A stretch of 64,000 bases of DNA from Frigoribacterium sp. SL97 (GCF_026625765.1 NZ_CP113062.1:1364001-1428000); one strand, 5' to 3'; counted from the stretch's first letter, positions 25,923-33,827 are shown. Notes: generated by a model not told the origin, from the sequence alone. Made by a program: numbers and translations.

Positions 25923-27221
25923 ATGCCTGACACCGACATCCTGCGTCTCGACATCGTGGTGCCCGTCTTCGACGAGGCTGCCACCCTCGAGGCCAGCATC
26001 ACGAGCCTCCATGACCATCTGACCCGCCACGTCACCGAGACCTGGCGCATCACCGTGGCCGACAACGCCAGCACCGACGGCACGCCGGCCCTCGCCGACG
26101 ACCTCGCCCGACGCCTGCGGTGCGTGACCGCCGTCCACCTCGCCGAGAAGGGCCGAGGCCGTGCCCTCAAGCAGGTCTGGGCGGCCTCGCCCGCCGACGT
26201 GCTGGTCTACCTCGACGAAGACCTCTCCACCGACCTCTCTGCGCTCGGTCCGCTCGTCGCACCGTTGCTCTCCGGCCACTCCGACCTCGCGATCGGCACC
26301 CGGTTGAGCCGGTCGTCGCGGGTCGTGCGCGGCGGCACGCGGGAATTCGTCTCGCGCAGCTACAACTTCCTGCTGCGTCGCACGATGGGGGTCGGGTTCA
26401 GCGACGCCCAGTGCGGCTTCAAGGCGATCCGGCGCGAGGCCGCCGAGCGACTGCTGCCCCTCGTCGAGGACACCGGGTGGTTCTTCGACACCGAACTGCT
26501 GATCCTCGCCGAGCGCTCGGGCCTGCGCATCCACGAGGTGCCGGTCGACTGGGTCGACGACCCCGACAGCTCGGTCGACATCGTCTCCACGGCCGCCGCC
26601 GACCTCAAGGGGATGCTGCGCGTGGGCACGGGCATCGCCCGGGGCGCGATCCCGGTCCAGGCGGTGTACGACGCGATCGGGAGGCGTCCGTTCGAGCCGC
26701 CCGCGCCTCCGACGTTCTTCTCGCAGGTCGTGCGGTTCGGCGTCGTCGGGGTCGCCTCGACCGCCGCGTACGCGCTGCTCTACCTCGGCGCGCAGCAGGT
26801 GATGCCGGCCCAGGCGGCGAATTTCGTGTCGTTGCTCGTCACGGCCGTGGTCAACACGGCCGCCAACCGGCGGTTCACGTTCGGGGTACGGGGGGCGTCG
26901 GGCGTGGCGCGACACCAACTGCAAGGGCTGATGGTCTTCGTCCTCGCCTGGGCGCTGACCTCGGGGTCGCTCGTCGTGCTGCACGCCGCGGCTCCCGCGG
27001 CCGACGCGCAGGCCGAGCTGCTGGTCTTGACGGCCGCGAACCTCGTCGCGACCGTCCTGCGCTTCGTGCTCCTGCGCGTCTGGGTGTTCCGGTCGGAGGC
27101 GACGCACGTGACGCCGGGACCGGCCGACGAGCGGGTCGGTGTCGCCGACCCCGTGTCCGACCTCGCCACCCGCGTCGCCGCCGTGGCCGGCGACGACGAC
27201 GTCACGGTGGTCGGTCGATGA
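25923..27221 (+). CDS. GT2 glycosyltransferase fused to a GtrA membrane domain
   Basis: A 432-residue two-domain protein. Residues 1-250 are a GT2 fold like dolichyl-phosphate mannose synthase, with IVVPVFDEAATLEASI, ADNASTDGT and the nucleotide-sugar motif LDEDLSTD. Residues about 268-395 are a four-helix GtrA domain (FFSQVVRFGVVGVASTAAYALL, NFVSLLVTAVVNTAANRRFTF). It probably makes a polyprenyl-phosphate sugar and presents it across the membrane to the adjacent PMT-type transferase. The ATG at 25923 is used; a GTG at 25902 is possible. It overlaps the next gene by 4 bp (ATGA). Confidence 0.88.
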   Translation: MPDTDILRLDIVVPVFDEAATLEASITSLHDHLTRHVTETWRITVADNASTDGTPALADDLARRLRCVTAVHLAEKGRGRALKQVWAASPADVLVYLDEDLSTDLSALGPLVAPLLSGHSDLAIGTRLSRSSRVVRGGTREFVSRSYNFLLRRTMGVGFSDAQCGFKAIRREAAERLLPLVEDTGWFFDTELLILAERSGLRIHEVPVDWVDDPDSSVDIVSTAAADLKGMLRVGTGIARGAIPVQAVYDAIGRRPFEPPAPPTFFSQVVRFGVVGVASTAAYALLYLGAQQVMPAQAANFVSLLVTAVVNTAANRRFTFGVRGASGVARHQLQGLMVFVLAWALTSGSLVVLHAAAPAADAQAELLVLTAANLVATVLRFVLLRVWVFRSEATHVTPGPADERVGVADPVSDLATRVAAVAGDDDVTVVGR

Positions 27222-29329
27222 GCGCCGGGACGACGCCGGTGCCGCTGACCGATCGACGCTCGCCGTCCGGGTCGGCCGGCCCGCGCCTCCGTCCGCTCGC
27301 TCGTCGCCTGGTGCGCGGGCGTGAGGACGCGGCACGGTGGGAGCGACCGGCGTTCCTCGCGCTGCTGGTCGCCACGGGGGCTCTCTACCTGGTGAACCTG
27401 TCGGCGAACGGCTGGGCGAATTCGTTCTACTCGGCCGCGGTGCAGGCCGGTTCGCAGAACTGGGAGGCGTTCCTCTACGGCTCGTCCGACGCCGCGAACT
27501 CGATCACGGTCGACAAGCCGCCCGCGAGCCTGTGGGTCATGGCGTTGTCGGTCCGGGTGTTCGGACTGTCGTCGTTCAGCATCCTGCTGCCCGAGGCCCT
27601 GATGGGCGTCGCGACCGTCGGACTCGTCTGGGCCACGGTGCGGCGGCACTTCTCGGGCGTCGCCGCGTTCGTCGCCGGTGGAGTCCTCGCCCTGACCCCG
27701 GTCGCCGTGTTGATGTTCCGCTTCAACAACCCCGACGCGCTGCTCGTGCTGCTGCTGACCCTCGCCACGTACCTGACGCTGCGCGGCGTCGAGACGGGCC
27801 GCGTCCGCTGGGTCGTCTGGGCCGGCGTGGCGATCGGCTTCGGCTTCCTGACCAAGCAACTGCAGGCGTTCGTCATCCTGCCCGTACTGGCCGGGGTGTA
27901 CCTCGTCGCGGCGCCCGTCCTGCTGCGCAAGCGGGTGCTGCACCTGCTGGCCGCGCTCGGTGCGGTCGTGGTGTCGGCCGGCTGGTGGGTCGCCCTCGTC
28001 GAGCTGGTGCCCGCGCGCATGCGGCCGTACGTCGGCGGCTCGCAGACCAACTCGTTCCTCGAGTTGACCTTCGGCTACAACGGCCTCGGACGGCTCACGG
28101 GTGACGAGACCGGCAGCGTGACGGGCGGGGGCGGCGGCACCGGTGCCGCCACGACAGGCATGTGGGGCGAGACCGGCATCACCCGGCTCTTCACGGGCGA
28201 GTTCGGGGGCCAGATCACCTGGTTGCTTCCCGCCGCCCTCGTGATCGGCGTCTCGGCACTCGTGCTGCTCGGCTGGCGACACCGGACCTCGGCCCGTCGG
28301 GCGACCCTGCTGCTGTTCGGGGGCTGGACGGTGCTGACCGCCCTCGTCTTCAGCTTCATGTCGGGCATCTTCCACGCGTACTACACGGTGGCGCTCGCCC
28401 CGGCCATCGCGGTCACCCTCGGGGCTGCGGCCGACGTGTTGTGGCGACGACGGGCCCGGTCGTGGGTGCGGATCGTGCTGGCGGCGTCGGCTCTGCTCAC
28501 GGGCGTCTGGGCCTGGGTGCTGCTCGGTCGGGCGGAGTCCTGGCAGCCGTGGCTCCGGTACGTCGTCGTCACGCTCGCCGTCGTGGGCGCCGTGCTCGTG
28601 CTGCTGCCGCGACGGGGCCGAGCGCTCACGGCGGCGACCCTCGCCGTGCTGCTCACGGGCGGCCTGCTGGCTCCGGCGGCCTACTCGGTCGAGACCGTGT
28701 CGACGGCCCACACCGGTTCGATCGTCACGGCCGGGCCGACCGTGTCGGGCGGCACGGGCGGGTTCGGCGGTGGTGGCGCGGGCGGCGCGGGCGGCTTCGG
28801 CGGTCGCGGCGGGGCCGCTGGTGGCGGGCCCGGTGGCGCGGCTGGCGGAACGCCCCCGCAGCTGCCGGGCGGCACCGGCGGGGGAGCGGGCACCGGCACC
28901 GGCACCGGGGCCGGAACCGCAGGAGGCGCGGGTACGGCCACGCGCGGACTCCCCGGTGGCGGGGGCGGAGCCGGCTCGCTGCTCGGCTCGGGCTCGGTCA
29001 GCGACGAGCTCGCTGCCGTGGTCGGTGCGGACGCGGACCGGTACACCTGGGTCGCCGCGGCCGTCGGGTCGAACAGCGCGGCGGGCTACCAGCTCGCGAC
29101 GGGCGACCCGGTCATGGCGGTCGGGGGGTTCAACGGCAGCGACCCGTCACCGACCCTCGCGCAGTTCGAGCAGTACGTCGCCGACGGGCAGATCCACTGG
29201 TTCGTCGGAGGTACCGTCGGGCAGTCGAACGGCGGCAGCTCCTCCTCGAGCGAGATCGCGGCCTGGGTCGAGGCGAACTTCTCCTCGACCGAGGTCGACG
29301 GGGTCACGCTGTACGACCTGACCAGCTGA
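27218..29329 (+). CDS. PMT/ArnT-type membrane glycosyltransferase with Gly-rich extracellular domain
   Basis: A 703-residue polytopic protein. The first 490 residues form a GT-C fold with about eleven helices and the early catalytic loop NLSANGWANSFYSAAVQAGS; the TVDKPPASLW segment is characteristic. After the last helix there is a region of over 80 residues that is almost pure Gly/Ala/Thr/Pro (nucleotides about 28747-28990). A C-terminal extracytoplasmic domain of about 110 residues follows (RYTWVAAAVGSNSAAGYQLATG). It likely transfers the lipid-linked sugar made by the coupled GT2-GtrA protein to an exported acceptor. Confidence 0.88.
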   Translation: MSAGTTPVPLTDRRSPSGSAGPRLRPLARRLVRGREDAARWERPAFLALLVATGALYLVNLSANGWANSFYSAAVQAGSQNWEAFLYGSSDAANSITVDKPPASLWVMALSVRVFGLSSFSILLPEALMGVATVGLVWATVRRHFSGVAAFVAGGVLALTPVAVLMFRFNNPDALLVLLLTLATYLTLRGVETGRVRWVVWAGVAIGFGFLTKQLQAFVILPVLAGVYLVAAPVLLRKRVLHLLAALGAVVVSAGWWVALVELVPARMRPYVGGSQTNSFLELTFGYNGLGRLTGDETGSVTGGGGGTGAATTGMWGETGITRLFTGEFGGQITWLLPAALVIGVSALVLLGWRHRTSARRATLLLFGGWTVLTALVFSFMSGIFHAYYTVALAPAIAVTLGAAADVLWRRRARSWVRIVLAASALLTGVWAWVLLGRAESWQPWLRYVVVTLAVVGAVLVLLPRRGRALTAATLAVLLTGGLLAPAAYSVETVSTAHTGSIVTAGPTVSGGTGGFGGGGAGGAGGFGGRGGAAGGGPGGAAGGTPPQLPGGTGGGAGTGTGTGAGTAGGAGTATRGLPGGGGGAGSLLGSGSVSDELAAVVGADADRYTWVAAAVGSNSAAGYQLATGDPVMAVGGFNGSDPSPTLAQFEQYVADGQIHWFVGGTVGQSNGGSSSSSEIAAWVEANFSSTEVDGVTLYDLTS

Positions 29330-29387
29330 CCGACCGGACGTCGCCACCGCTCCGCCCGGCCGTCCCGCACCTCCGGGGCGCGCGAGA

Positions 29388-29445
29388 CACCGCGTTTCGT
29401 GCACCGCACCGCGACTAGTCGGGGCGCGGTGCACGAAACGCGGTG
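29388..29445 (+). terminator. 20-bp perfect inverted repeat after the PMT gene
   Basis: Arms 29388-29407 and 29426-29445 match perfectly over 20 bp (motif CACCGCGTTTCGTGCACCGC); the 18-nt centre contains a CGACTAGTCG palindrome. It lies between the glycosyltransferase stop and tRNA-Arg. It is the longest perfect-arm hairpin in the window. Confidence 0.65.
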
Positions 29446-29489
29446 CGGAGCGTGGCTGGACCGCTACCGGGACGGAGGAGCGGGCACGG

Positions 29490-29495
29490 TATCGT
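29490..29495 (+). promoter_or_regulatory. -10 box TATCGT for tRNA-Arg
   Basis: TATCGT lies ten bases before the mature 5' end of the tRNA. Confidence 0.4.
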
Positions 29496-29505
29496 GGTCG
29501 GGTTC

Positions 29506-29581
29506 GCCCCCGTAGCTCAGCGGATAGAGCAGGAGCCTTCTAATCTCTTGGTCGCAGGTTCGATTCCTGCCGGGGGCACCA
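29506..29581 (+). tRNA. tRNA-Arg (TCT), CCA encoded
   Basis: Acceptor GCCCCCG pairs with CGGGGGC, discriminator A (29578), with encoded CCA at 29579-29581. The D arm is GCTCAGCGGATAGAGC, the anticodon loop CTTCTAA gives anticodon TCT, and the T arm is GCAGGTTCGATTCCTGC. The 31-39 pair of the anticodon stem (C-T) is mismatched. The 3' half from 29544 onward is repeated twice downstream. Confidence 0.93.
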
Positions 29582-29731
29582 CGCCACCCATGATCTACGC
29601 GGTGCTTCTCGTCTCTTGGTCGCAGGTTCGATTCCTGCCGGGGGCACCACGCAGCCCATGATCTACGCGGTGCTTCTCATCTCTTGGTCGCAGGTTCACG
29701 GTGTTGATGACGCTGGCTGCCGGGGGCACCA
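29544..29731 (+). repeat. Tandem 68-bp repeats of the tRNA-Arg 3' half (three copies)
   Basis: Copies begin at 29544 (inside the real tRNA), 29612 and 29680, an exact 68-bp period. Copies 1 and 2 share TCTCTTGGTCGCAGG, the T arm, acceptor 3' strand and CCA. The spacer CCATGATCTACGCGGTGC is repeated before copies 2 and 3. In copy 3 the T loop is broken: 19 bases (29698-29716) replace GATTC before CTGCCGGGGGCACCA. Copies 2 and 3 have no 5' half and cannot fold as tRNA. Confidence 0.9.
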
Positions 29732-29754
29732 CGCGACACCCCCCCCGCACGACG

Positions 29755-29784
29755 ACGCGCCCCCGACCGAGGTCGGGGGCGCGT
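29755..29784. terminator. Bidirectional hairpin terminator after tRNA-Arg region
   Basis: Perfect 14-bp arms 29755-29768 and 29771-29784. It lies between the tRNA-Arg repeat array (plus) and the stop of the membrane protein gene (minus, 29803). Confidence 0.7.
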
Positions 29785-29802
29785 GGTCGTTCGTTCGCCG
29801 GG

Positions 29803-30669
29803 TCAGTCGTCCGCGCGTTCGGGTGTCGTCCGGCGTCGGACCTGGCTCGCACTGACCGGCTGCTCGAAACGCTCGTCGTCCATCGCATCGTCGCGGGTGT
29901 CGTCGTGGCTCGCGTCACCCGGCGTGACCGCCGGTGCCTCGGGCGCGGACACCGGCGATGGTCCGGCCAGCGGGGCGGGAGCCGTCGGTGCCCGGTAGGC
30001 CTCGTCGCCACCGCGAATCGGGGCATCGTCGAGGGCCGCGGGGCGGAGCGCTGCCGAGGGTGCGGCACCCGAAGGCGCGGAGGCCTCGGCACGACGCTGC
30101 TCGGTCGCCGCCGCAGCCCGCTGCTCGGCCTCCCAGGCCTTCTGCTTCGCGGCCGTGTCTCGGTCGACGTCGGCTTCTTCGTACTTCCAGCGGGCGAGAT
30201 CGTCGCGGAAGAGCTTCTTGGCCCGCCCGGGGCGGTTCTGCCACTCGACGAGGCGGTCGCGGAGTTCACCCAGCGTCTGCTCGGACTGGAAGCTGAAGGA
30301 CGCCGAATTGCGCTTGATCTCGGCCAGTTCGTGAGCCGCCCAGTCGGCGGCGAGGGTGCTGCCGGTCGCGGGCGACAGCCGCAGTCGGACGTCGGCTTCG
30401 TGGCCGAGGTGATCGGCATAGGCGCGCTCCTCGACTCCGAGCGAGCTGTAGACGGCACCCTTGCGGGCCGCCGAGACGAGGGCCGCGACCGCCGCCGCTT
30501 TCGCCTCGTCCTCGTGCAACGACACGACCCGCCGCGTGCTCGCCCGGCCGATGAGGGCTGCGACGATGCCTGCCACGACGATGGCGACGAAGGGGATCAC
30601 CGCATCGGTGACGACACGCCACCCGTTGTCCGAAGAGAGCCATTCGACGAGATCGTTCCACCACTGCAT
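29803..30669 (-). CDS. Membrane-anchored coiled-coil hypothetical protein
   Basis: A 288-residue protein of unknown function. One N-terminal transmembrane helix (about 20-42, VIPFVAIVVAGIVAALIG) is followed by a charged helical region (about 50-190; EEADVDRDTAAKQKAWEAEQRAAAATEQ is coiled-coil-like) and a disordered Ala/Pro/Asp tail. A TAGTGT -10 box (minus, 30682-30677) ends seven bases before the ATG at 30669. This fixes that start over an in-frame ATG 78 bp upstream. Confidence 0.72.
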   Translation of the reverse strand: MQWWNDLVEWLSSDNGWRVVTDAVIPFVAIVVAGIVAALIGRASTRRVVSLHEDEAKAAAVAALVSAARKGAVYSSLGVEERAYADHLGHEADVRLRLSPATGSTLAADWAAHELAEIKRNSASFSFQSEQTLGELRDRLVEWQNRPGRAKKLFRDDLARWKYEEADVDRDTAAKQKAWEAEQRAAAATEQRRAEASAPSGAAPSAALRPAALDDAPIRGGDEAYRAPTAPAPLAGPSPVSAPEAPAVTPGDASHDDTRDDAMDDERFEQPVSASQVRRRTTPERADD

Positions 30670-30771
30670 GGGGCGAACACTACAGCCGAGGTCGAAGGTT
30701 GCATGGCTGCGACATGCTGTCGAGCCCGCCGTCGGGGACGCCGTCACGGTGCTCCGGCGGAGGCGTCGGGA

Positions 30772-31068
30772 TCAGGCGAACCGGAAGCAGTCGGTGGCGT
30801 CGTCGCGACTCCAGAACTCGCCGATCTCGACGAACCGACGCTGACGGGGCAGGAACCGCTTGGCGCGGTAGCGATCACCCTGCGGGTCGTCGAAGCGCTC
30901 GACGTAGCCCACGATCTCGCCACCGGGTCGGGTCACCCGGGCGAGGTCGTCGTGCACCTGGACGAGCTGTAGGCCGCCCCGGGTCGAGCGCAGGGAGGGG
31001 AGGGGAACGCCCGCGTGAGCGTGCGGCGCAGGCGGGACGATCGCGTGGTCGAGGGTGCTGCTGGTCAT
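30772..31068 (-). CDS. Small hypothetical protein (98 aa)
   Basis: Unrecognised. It has a Pro/His-rich first 30 residues and then a compact beta-rich part (LQLVQVHDDLARVTRPGG, GYVERFDDPQGDRYRAKRF) ending FWSRDDATDCFRFA. There is no signal or membrane helix. The ATG at 31068 follows AGGAG with good spacing, and a TAGCGT -10-like box lies about 50 bp upstream. It stands alone between two minus-strand genes. Confidence 0.65.
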   Translation of the reverse strand: MTSSTLDHAIVPPAPHAHAGVPLPSLRSTRGGLQLVQVHDDLARVTRPGGEIVGYVERFDDPQGDRYRAKRFLPRQRRFVEIGEFWSRDDATDCFRFA

Positions 31069-31142
31069 GAGGTGCTCCTGAGGTCATCCGGCCGATGCTG
31101 TCGAGAACACCCCTGACGCTAGGGGCGACCACCGACATCGAC

Positions 31143-31187
31143 GTCGGACACCTCGGACACCTCGGACACGTCGGACGCGTCGGACGC
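31143..31187. repeat. Five tandem copies of a 9-bp repeat
   Basis: Units GTCGGACAC, CTCGGACAC, CTCGGACAC, GTCGGACGC and GTCGGACGC run without spacer in the 158-bp gap between the aldo/keto reductase and the small hypothetical gene. Confidence 0.8.
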
Positions 31188-31193
31188 CTGGAG

Positions 31194-31220
31194 GGCGCGG
31201 TGCCCCGTCGGCACCGCGCC
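31194..31220 (-). terminator. Terminator of the aldo/keto reductase gene
   Basis: Perfect 11-bp stem, arms 31194-31204 and 31210-31220, loop CCGTC, seven bases past the minus-strand stop at 31227. Confidence 0.68.
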
Positions 31221-31226
31221 GTCCGG

Positions 31227-32246
31227 TCAGCGGCCGGTGCCGTCGACCGCCAGCGGCTCGATCGCCGCGAGCTCGTCCTCGGTCAGCTCGGCACCGTCGA
31301 GCGCGTCGAGGCTGTCGTCCAGCTGGGCCACCGACGAGGCGCCGATGAGGGCGCTGGTCACGGCGGGTTGGCGCAGCACCCAGGTGAGCGAGAGCTGCGC
31401 GAGCGACTGGCCCCGCGCCTCCGCGATCTCGTTCAGGCCGCGGACGCGGGAGAGGTAGGTCTCGTCGAGGGCGTTCTCGGAGAACCACCGGCCCTCGGCA
31501 GCGCGCGAACCCGCGGGAGCACTGCCCGAGAGGTAGCGGTTCGTCAGGAGGCCCCCGGCCAGGGGCGAGAACACGATCGAACCGACGCCGCGGGTCAGGA
31601 GGGTGTCGAAGAGCCCTCGCTCGGGCCGGCGGTCGAACATGTTGTACCGCGGCTGGTGGATCAGCAGGGGCACGCCCTCGGCGGCCAGGGCGTCGATCGC
31701 GGCCTCGGTCTGCGCCGGGTCGTAGTTGGAGATGCCGGCGTAGAGCGCCTTGCCCTGCCGGACGGCCGTCGCGAGCGCCCCCATCGTCTCGTCGATCGGG
31801 GTCTCGGGGTCGGGGCGGTGCGAGTAGAAGATGTCGACGTGGTCCATGCCGAGCCGCCCGAGGCTGGCCTCGAGCGAGTTGAGCAGGTACTTGCGCGACC
31901 CCCCGTCGCCGTACGGCCCGGGGGTCATGTCGTAGCCCGCCTTCGACGAGACCACGATCTCGTCGCGGTAGGGGCGCAGGTTCGCCGCGGCGATGCGACC
32001 GAACTGTTCTTCGGCCGAGCCGTAGGGCGGGCCGTAGTTGTTCGCCAGGTCGAAGTGGGTGACCCCCCGGTCGAACGCGCGCAGCACGATGTCGCGCTGC
32101 GTCTCGAGGCCCCGGTCCGAGCCGAAGTTGTTCCAGAAGCCGAGGGAGATGCGGGGCAGCCGGAGTCCGCTGCGGCCGGTACGGACGTAGTCGAGTCGTG
32201 AGTACCGTGCGTCGTCGGCGACGTAGGGCGTGAAAGGTGATCTCAT
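31227..32246 (-). CDS. Aldo/keto reductase, YghZ (L-glyceraldehyde 3-phosphate reductase) type
   Basis: A 339-residue NADPH-dependent reductase. It shows THFDLANNYGPPYGSAEE (catalytic Tyr), VSSKAGYDM (Lys), DIFYSHRPD (His) and the NADP-binding ALIGASSVAQLDD. The GPYGDGGSRKYL insert is typical of the AKR14/YghZ group, which reduces L-glyceraldehyde 3-phosphate and methylglyoxal. TAGGCT (minus, 32258-32253) ends six bases before the ATG, so it is probably leaderless. It is divergent from msrA and shares a 47-bp control region; both can serve in oxidative or carbonyl stress. Confidence 0.92.
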   Translation of the reverse strand: MRSPFTPYVADDARYSRLDYVRTGRSGLRLPRISLGFWNNFGSDRGLETQRDIVLRAFDRGVTHFDLANNYGPPYGSAEEQFGRIAAANLRPYRDEIVVSSKAGYDMTPGPYGDGGSRKYLLNSLEASLGRLGMDHVDIFYSHRPDPETPIDETMGALATAVRQGKALYAGISNYDPAQTEAAIDALAAEGVPLLIHQPRYNMFDRRPERGLFDTLLTRGVGSIVFSPLAGGLLTNRYLSGSAPAGSRAAEGRWFSENALDETYLSRVRGLNEIAEARGQSLAQLSLTWVLRQPAVTSALIGASSVAQLDDSLDALDGAELTEDELAAIEPLAVDGTGR

Positions 32247-32252
32247 GCGGTC

Positions 32253-32258
32253 AGCCTA
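32253..32258 (-). promoter_or_regulatory. -10 box TAGGCT for the aldo/keto reductase (leaderless)
   Basis: Six bases separate the box from the ATG at 32246. The mirror-image msrA box is at 32281-32286. Confidence 0.6.
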
Positions 32259-32280
32259 GGGCGGGCCCTCGGCTCGGGAG

Positions 32281-32286
32281 TAGGTT
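32281..32286 (+). promoter_or_regulatory. -10 box TAGGTT for msrA (leaderless)
   Basis: Seven bases separate the box from the ATG at 32294, and no Shine-Dalgarno is present. Confidence 0.6.
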
Positions 32287-32293
32287 CACGGGC

Positions 32294-32821
32294 ATGACGA
32301 CGTTCGTTCTGGCCGGTGGGTGCTTCTGGTGCCTCGACGCGGTCTACCGCACCCTCGACGGCGTCACCGAGGTGGTCTCGGGTTACACCGGCGGAGACAC
32401 CGAGCGGCCGAGCTACGACGACGTCTGCACGGGCCGCACGGGTCACGCCGAGGCCGTCGCGGTCGGCTTCGACCCCGAGAAGCTCCCCGCCGACGTCGTC
32501 CTCGACGTCTTCTTCACCCTGCACGACCCGCGTCAGCTGAACCGGCAGGGCGCCGACGTCGGCACCCAGTACCGCTCGGCGATGTTCGCCGCCGACCACG
32601 ACCAGGAGGCGCTCTTCCAGGCGGCCCGTGACCGCGCCTCCGAGGCCTGGGGCGGCGGTGTCGTCACGACGATCGAGCCGCTGTCCACCTGGTACGACGC
32701 CGAGGAGCACCACCAGGACTTCTTCGCCAAGAACCCCGGCCAGGGCTACTGCACCGCCGTCGCGCTGCCGAAGGTCACCAAGATCCGCAAGTCGTACGCG
32801 AAGTACGTGCTCGCCTCGTAG
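32294..32821 (+). CDS. msrA: Peptide-methionine (S)-S-oxide reductase
   Basis: A 175-residue enzyme that reduces methionine-S-sulfoxide in proteins. It has the catalytic motif GCFWC at 9-13, SGYTGG, the GHAEAV metal-like motif and DPRQLNRQGADVGTQYRS. A second cysteine in PGQGYCTAV near the C terminus may resolve the disulfide. The length is normal for the short MsrA form. It is divergent from the aldo/keto reductase and followed by a 71-residue hypothetical gene. Confidence 0.97.
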   Translation: MTTFVLAGGCFWCLDAVYRTLDGVTEVVSGYTGGDTERPSYDDVCTGRTGHAEAVAVGFDPEKLPADVVLDVFFTLHDPRQLNRQGADVGTQYRSAMFAADHDQEALFQAARDRASEAWGGGVVTTIEPLSTWYDAEEHHQDFFAKNPGQGYCTAVALPKVTKIRKSYAKYVLAS

Positions 32822-32876
32822 ACGGGTCACGCCGCCCGGTGTGACCGACCGAGAAAGAGGAAAGGGGCGCTCGACG

Positions 32877-33092
32877 ATGAGTGACCAGAACACCTTGCAC
32901 CGACAGACCTGGGTGGCCGTGGGCCCGGCAGGCGCGGTCGGGACCATCCTGCGGACAGACGACGGCTTCACGGTGCGTCTGTCCGCGAAGGGAGCCGACG
33001 GCGGCGTCTACCCGAGCCTGGCCGTGGCCAAGAGCGCCCTGTTCGCGGCGTTGGGGCCCGGCGCCGACTACCCGGAGTTCCACGAACACTGA
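32877..33092 (+). CDS. Small hypothetical protein (71 aa)
   Basis: Unrecognised short protein: an amphipathic beta-rich middle (AVGTILRTDDGFTVRLSAKG) and an Ala/Leu helix (SLAVAKSALFAALG) before a charged end. It may be a distant methyltransferase-associated or DUF-type mini domain, but no assignment is safe. The ATG at 32877 follows AAAGGGG. It lies 55 bp after msrA, probably in the same transcript, and is closed by the hairpin at 33153-33184. Confidence 0.7.
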   Translation: MSDQNTLHRQTWVAVGPAGAVGTILRTDDGFTVRLSAKGADGGVYPSLAVAKSALFAALGPGADYPEFHEH

Positions 33093-33152
33093 GGCCCGAT
33101 CGTCCCCGGTCGTCCCCGGACGACCTGTCGTCGTGTCGTCCCCCGGGCGGCC

Positions 33153-33184
33153 CCCGCGCCTCCTTCTCCACAAGGAGGCGCGGG
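33153..33184 (+). terminator. Hairpin terminator, CGCGCCTCC family
   Basis: Perfect 13-bp stem, arms 33153-33165 and 33172-33184, loop CTCCAC. It ends the msrA transcript ahead of ssb. Confidence 0.78.
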
Positions 33185-33224
33185 TGCCGTCCCGGGGGTC
33201 CCTCGCCCCCGCGAGACTCCCGTC

Positions 33225-33827
33225 ATGACAGACACCATCACCCTCACAGGGATCATCGCGACCGACCCCCGGGCCCTCGTCACGCAGACCGGCCTCTCCA
33301 TCACGAGCTTCCGACTCGCCTCGACGCAGCGACGGTACGACCGCGTCAAGGGCGAGTGGGTCGACGGCGAGACCAACTGGTACACCGTGACGTGCTTCCG
33401 TCAGCTCGCCGACAACGTGCTGGCCAGCCTCCGCAAGGGGCAGCGGGTCGTGGTCACGGGGCGCGTCCGCATCCGCGCGTGGGAGTCGGGCGAGCGCAGC
33501 GGCATGACGGTGGAGGTCGACGCGGACGCGGTCGGTCACGACCTCGTCTGGGGCAGGTCGACCTTCGAACGGCGGGTGGCGTCCGCTTCGTCCGCCACGG
33601 CGGGCTCCTCCCCGGCCGCGGGCGGGGGCGATCCGACCGTCGCCTCCGACGAGAGCGGCTCGGCACCCGAGACGGAGGCGGACCACGGAACCGGTCACGG
33701 AGGCCCCTCGGACGGTGCGGCGACGGATGCGTCGTCGGACCCCGACCGGGTGGCGGTCCCCGACGACGGCGCGGACTGGGGTGCTCCCGCGGCCGTCGGC
33801 GCGGACGAGGTGGCGGCCCCGTTCTGA
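33225..33827 (+). CDS. ssb: Single-stranded DNA-binding protein (second SSB)
   Basis: A 200-residue SSB. The OB fold occupies about 1-105 (TLTGIIATDPRALVTQTGLS, FRLASTQRRYDRVKGEWVDGETNWYTVTCF, GQRVVVTGRVRIRAWE). A long acidic, Gly/Ser-rich disordered tail ends in APF, keeping the Pro-Phe tip that recruits partner proteins. It stands alone, not in the rpsF-ssb-rpsR cluster, so it is probably the accessory SSB used in recombination or competence. The ATG follows GAGACT by six bases, an imperfect leaderless arrangement. Confidence 0.9.
   Translation: MTDTITLTGIIATDPRALVTQTGLSITSFRLASTQRRYDRVKGEWVDGETNWYTVTCFRQLADNVLASLRKGQRVVVTGRVRIRAWESGERSGMTVEVDADAVGHDLVWGRSTFERRVASASSATAGSSPAAGGGDPTVASDESGSAPETEADHGTGHGGPSDGAATDASSDPDRVAVPDDGADWGAPAAVGADEVAAPF

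Noticed and set aside
29544..29731. CRISPR-like array
   Set aside because: The repeated unit is tRNA 3'-half sequence, the spacers are identical instead of unique, and no cas genes are present.
29506..30669. Prophage or integrative element inserted at tRNA-Arg
   Set aside because: No integrase, excisionase or phage gene follows; the next genes are small unknowns with normal composition. Only att-like repeats remain, reported as a finding.
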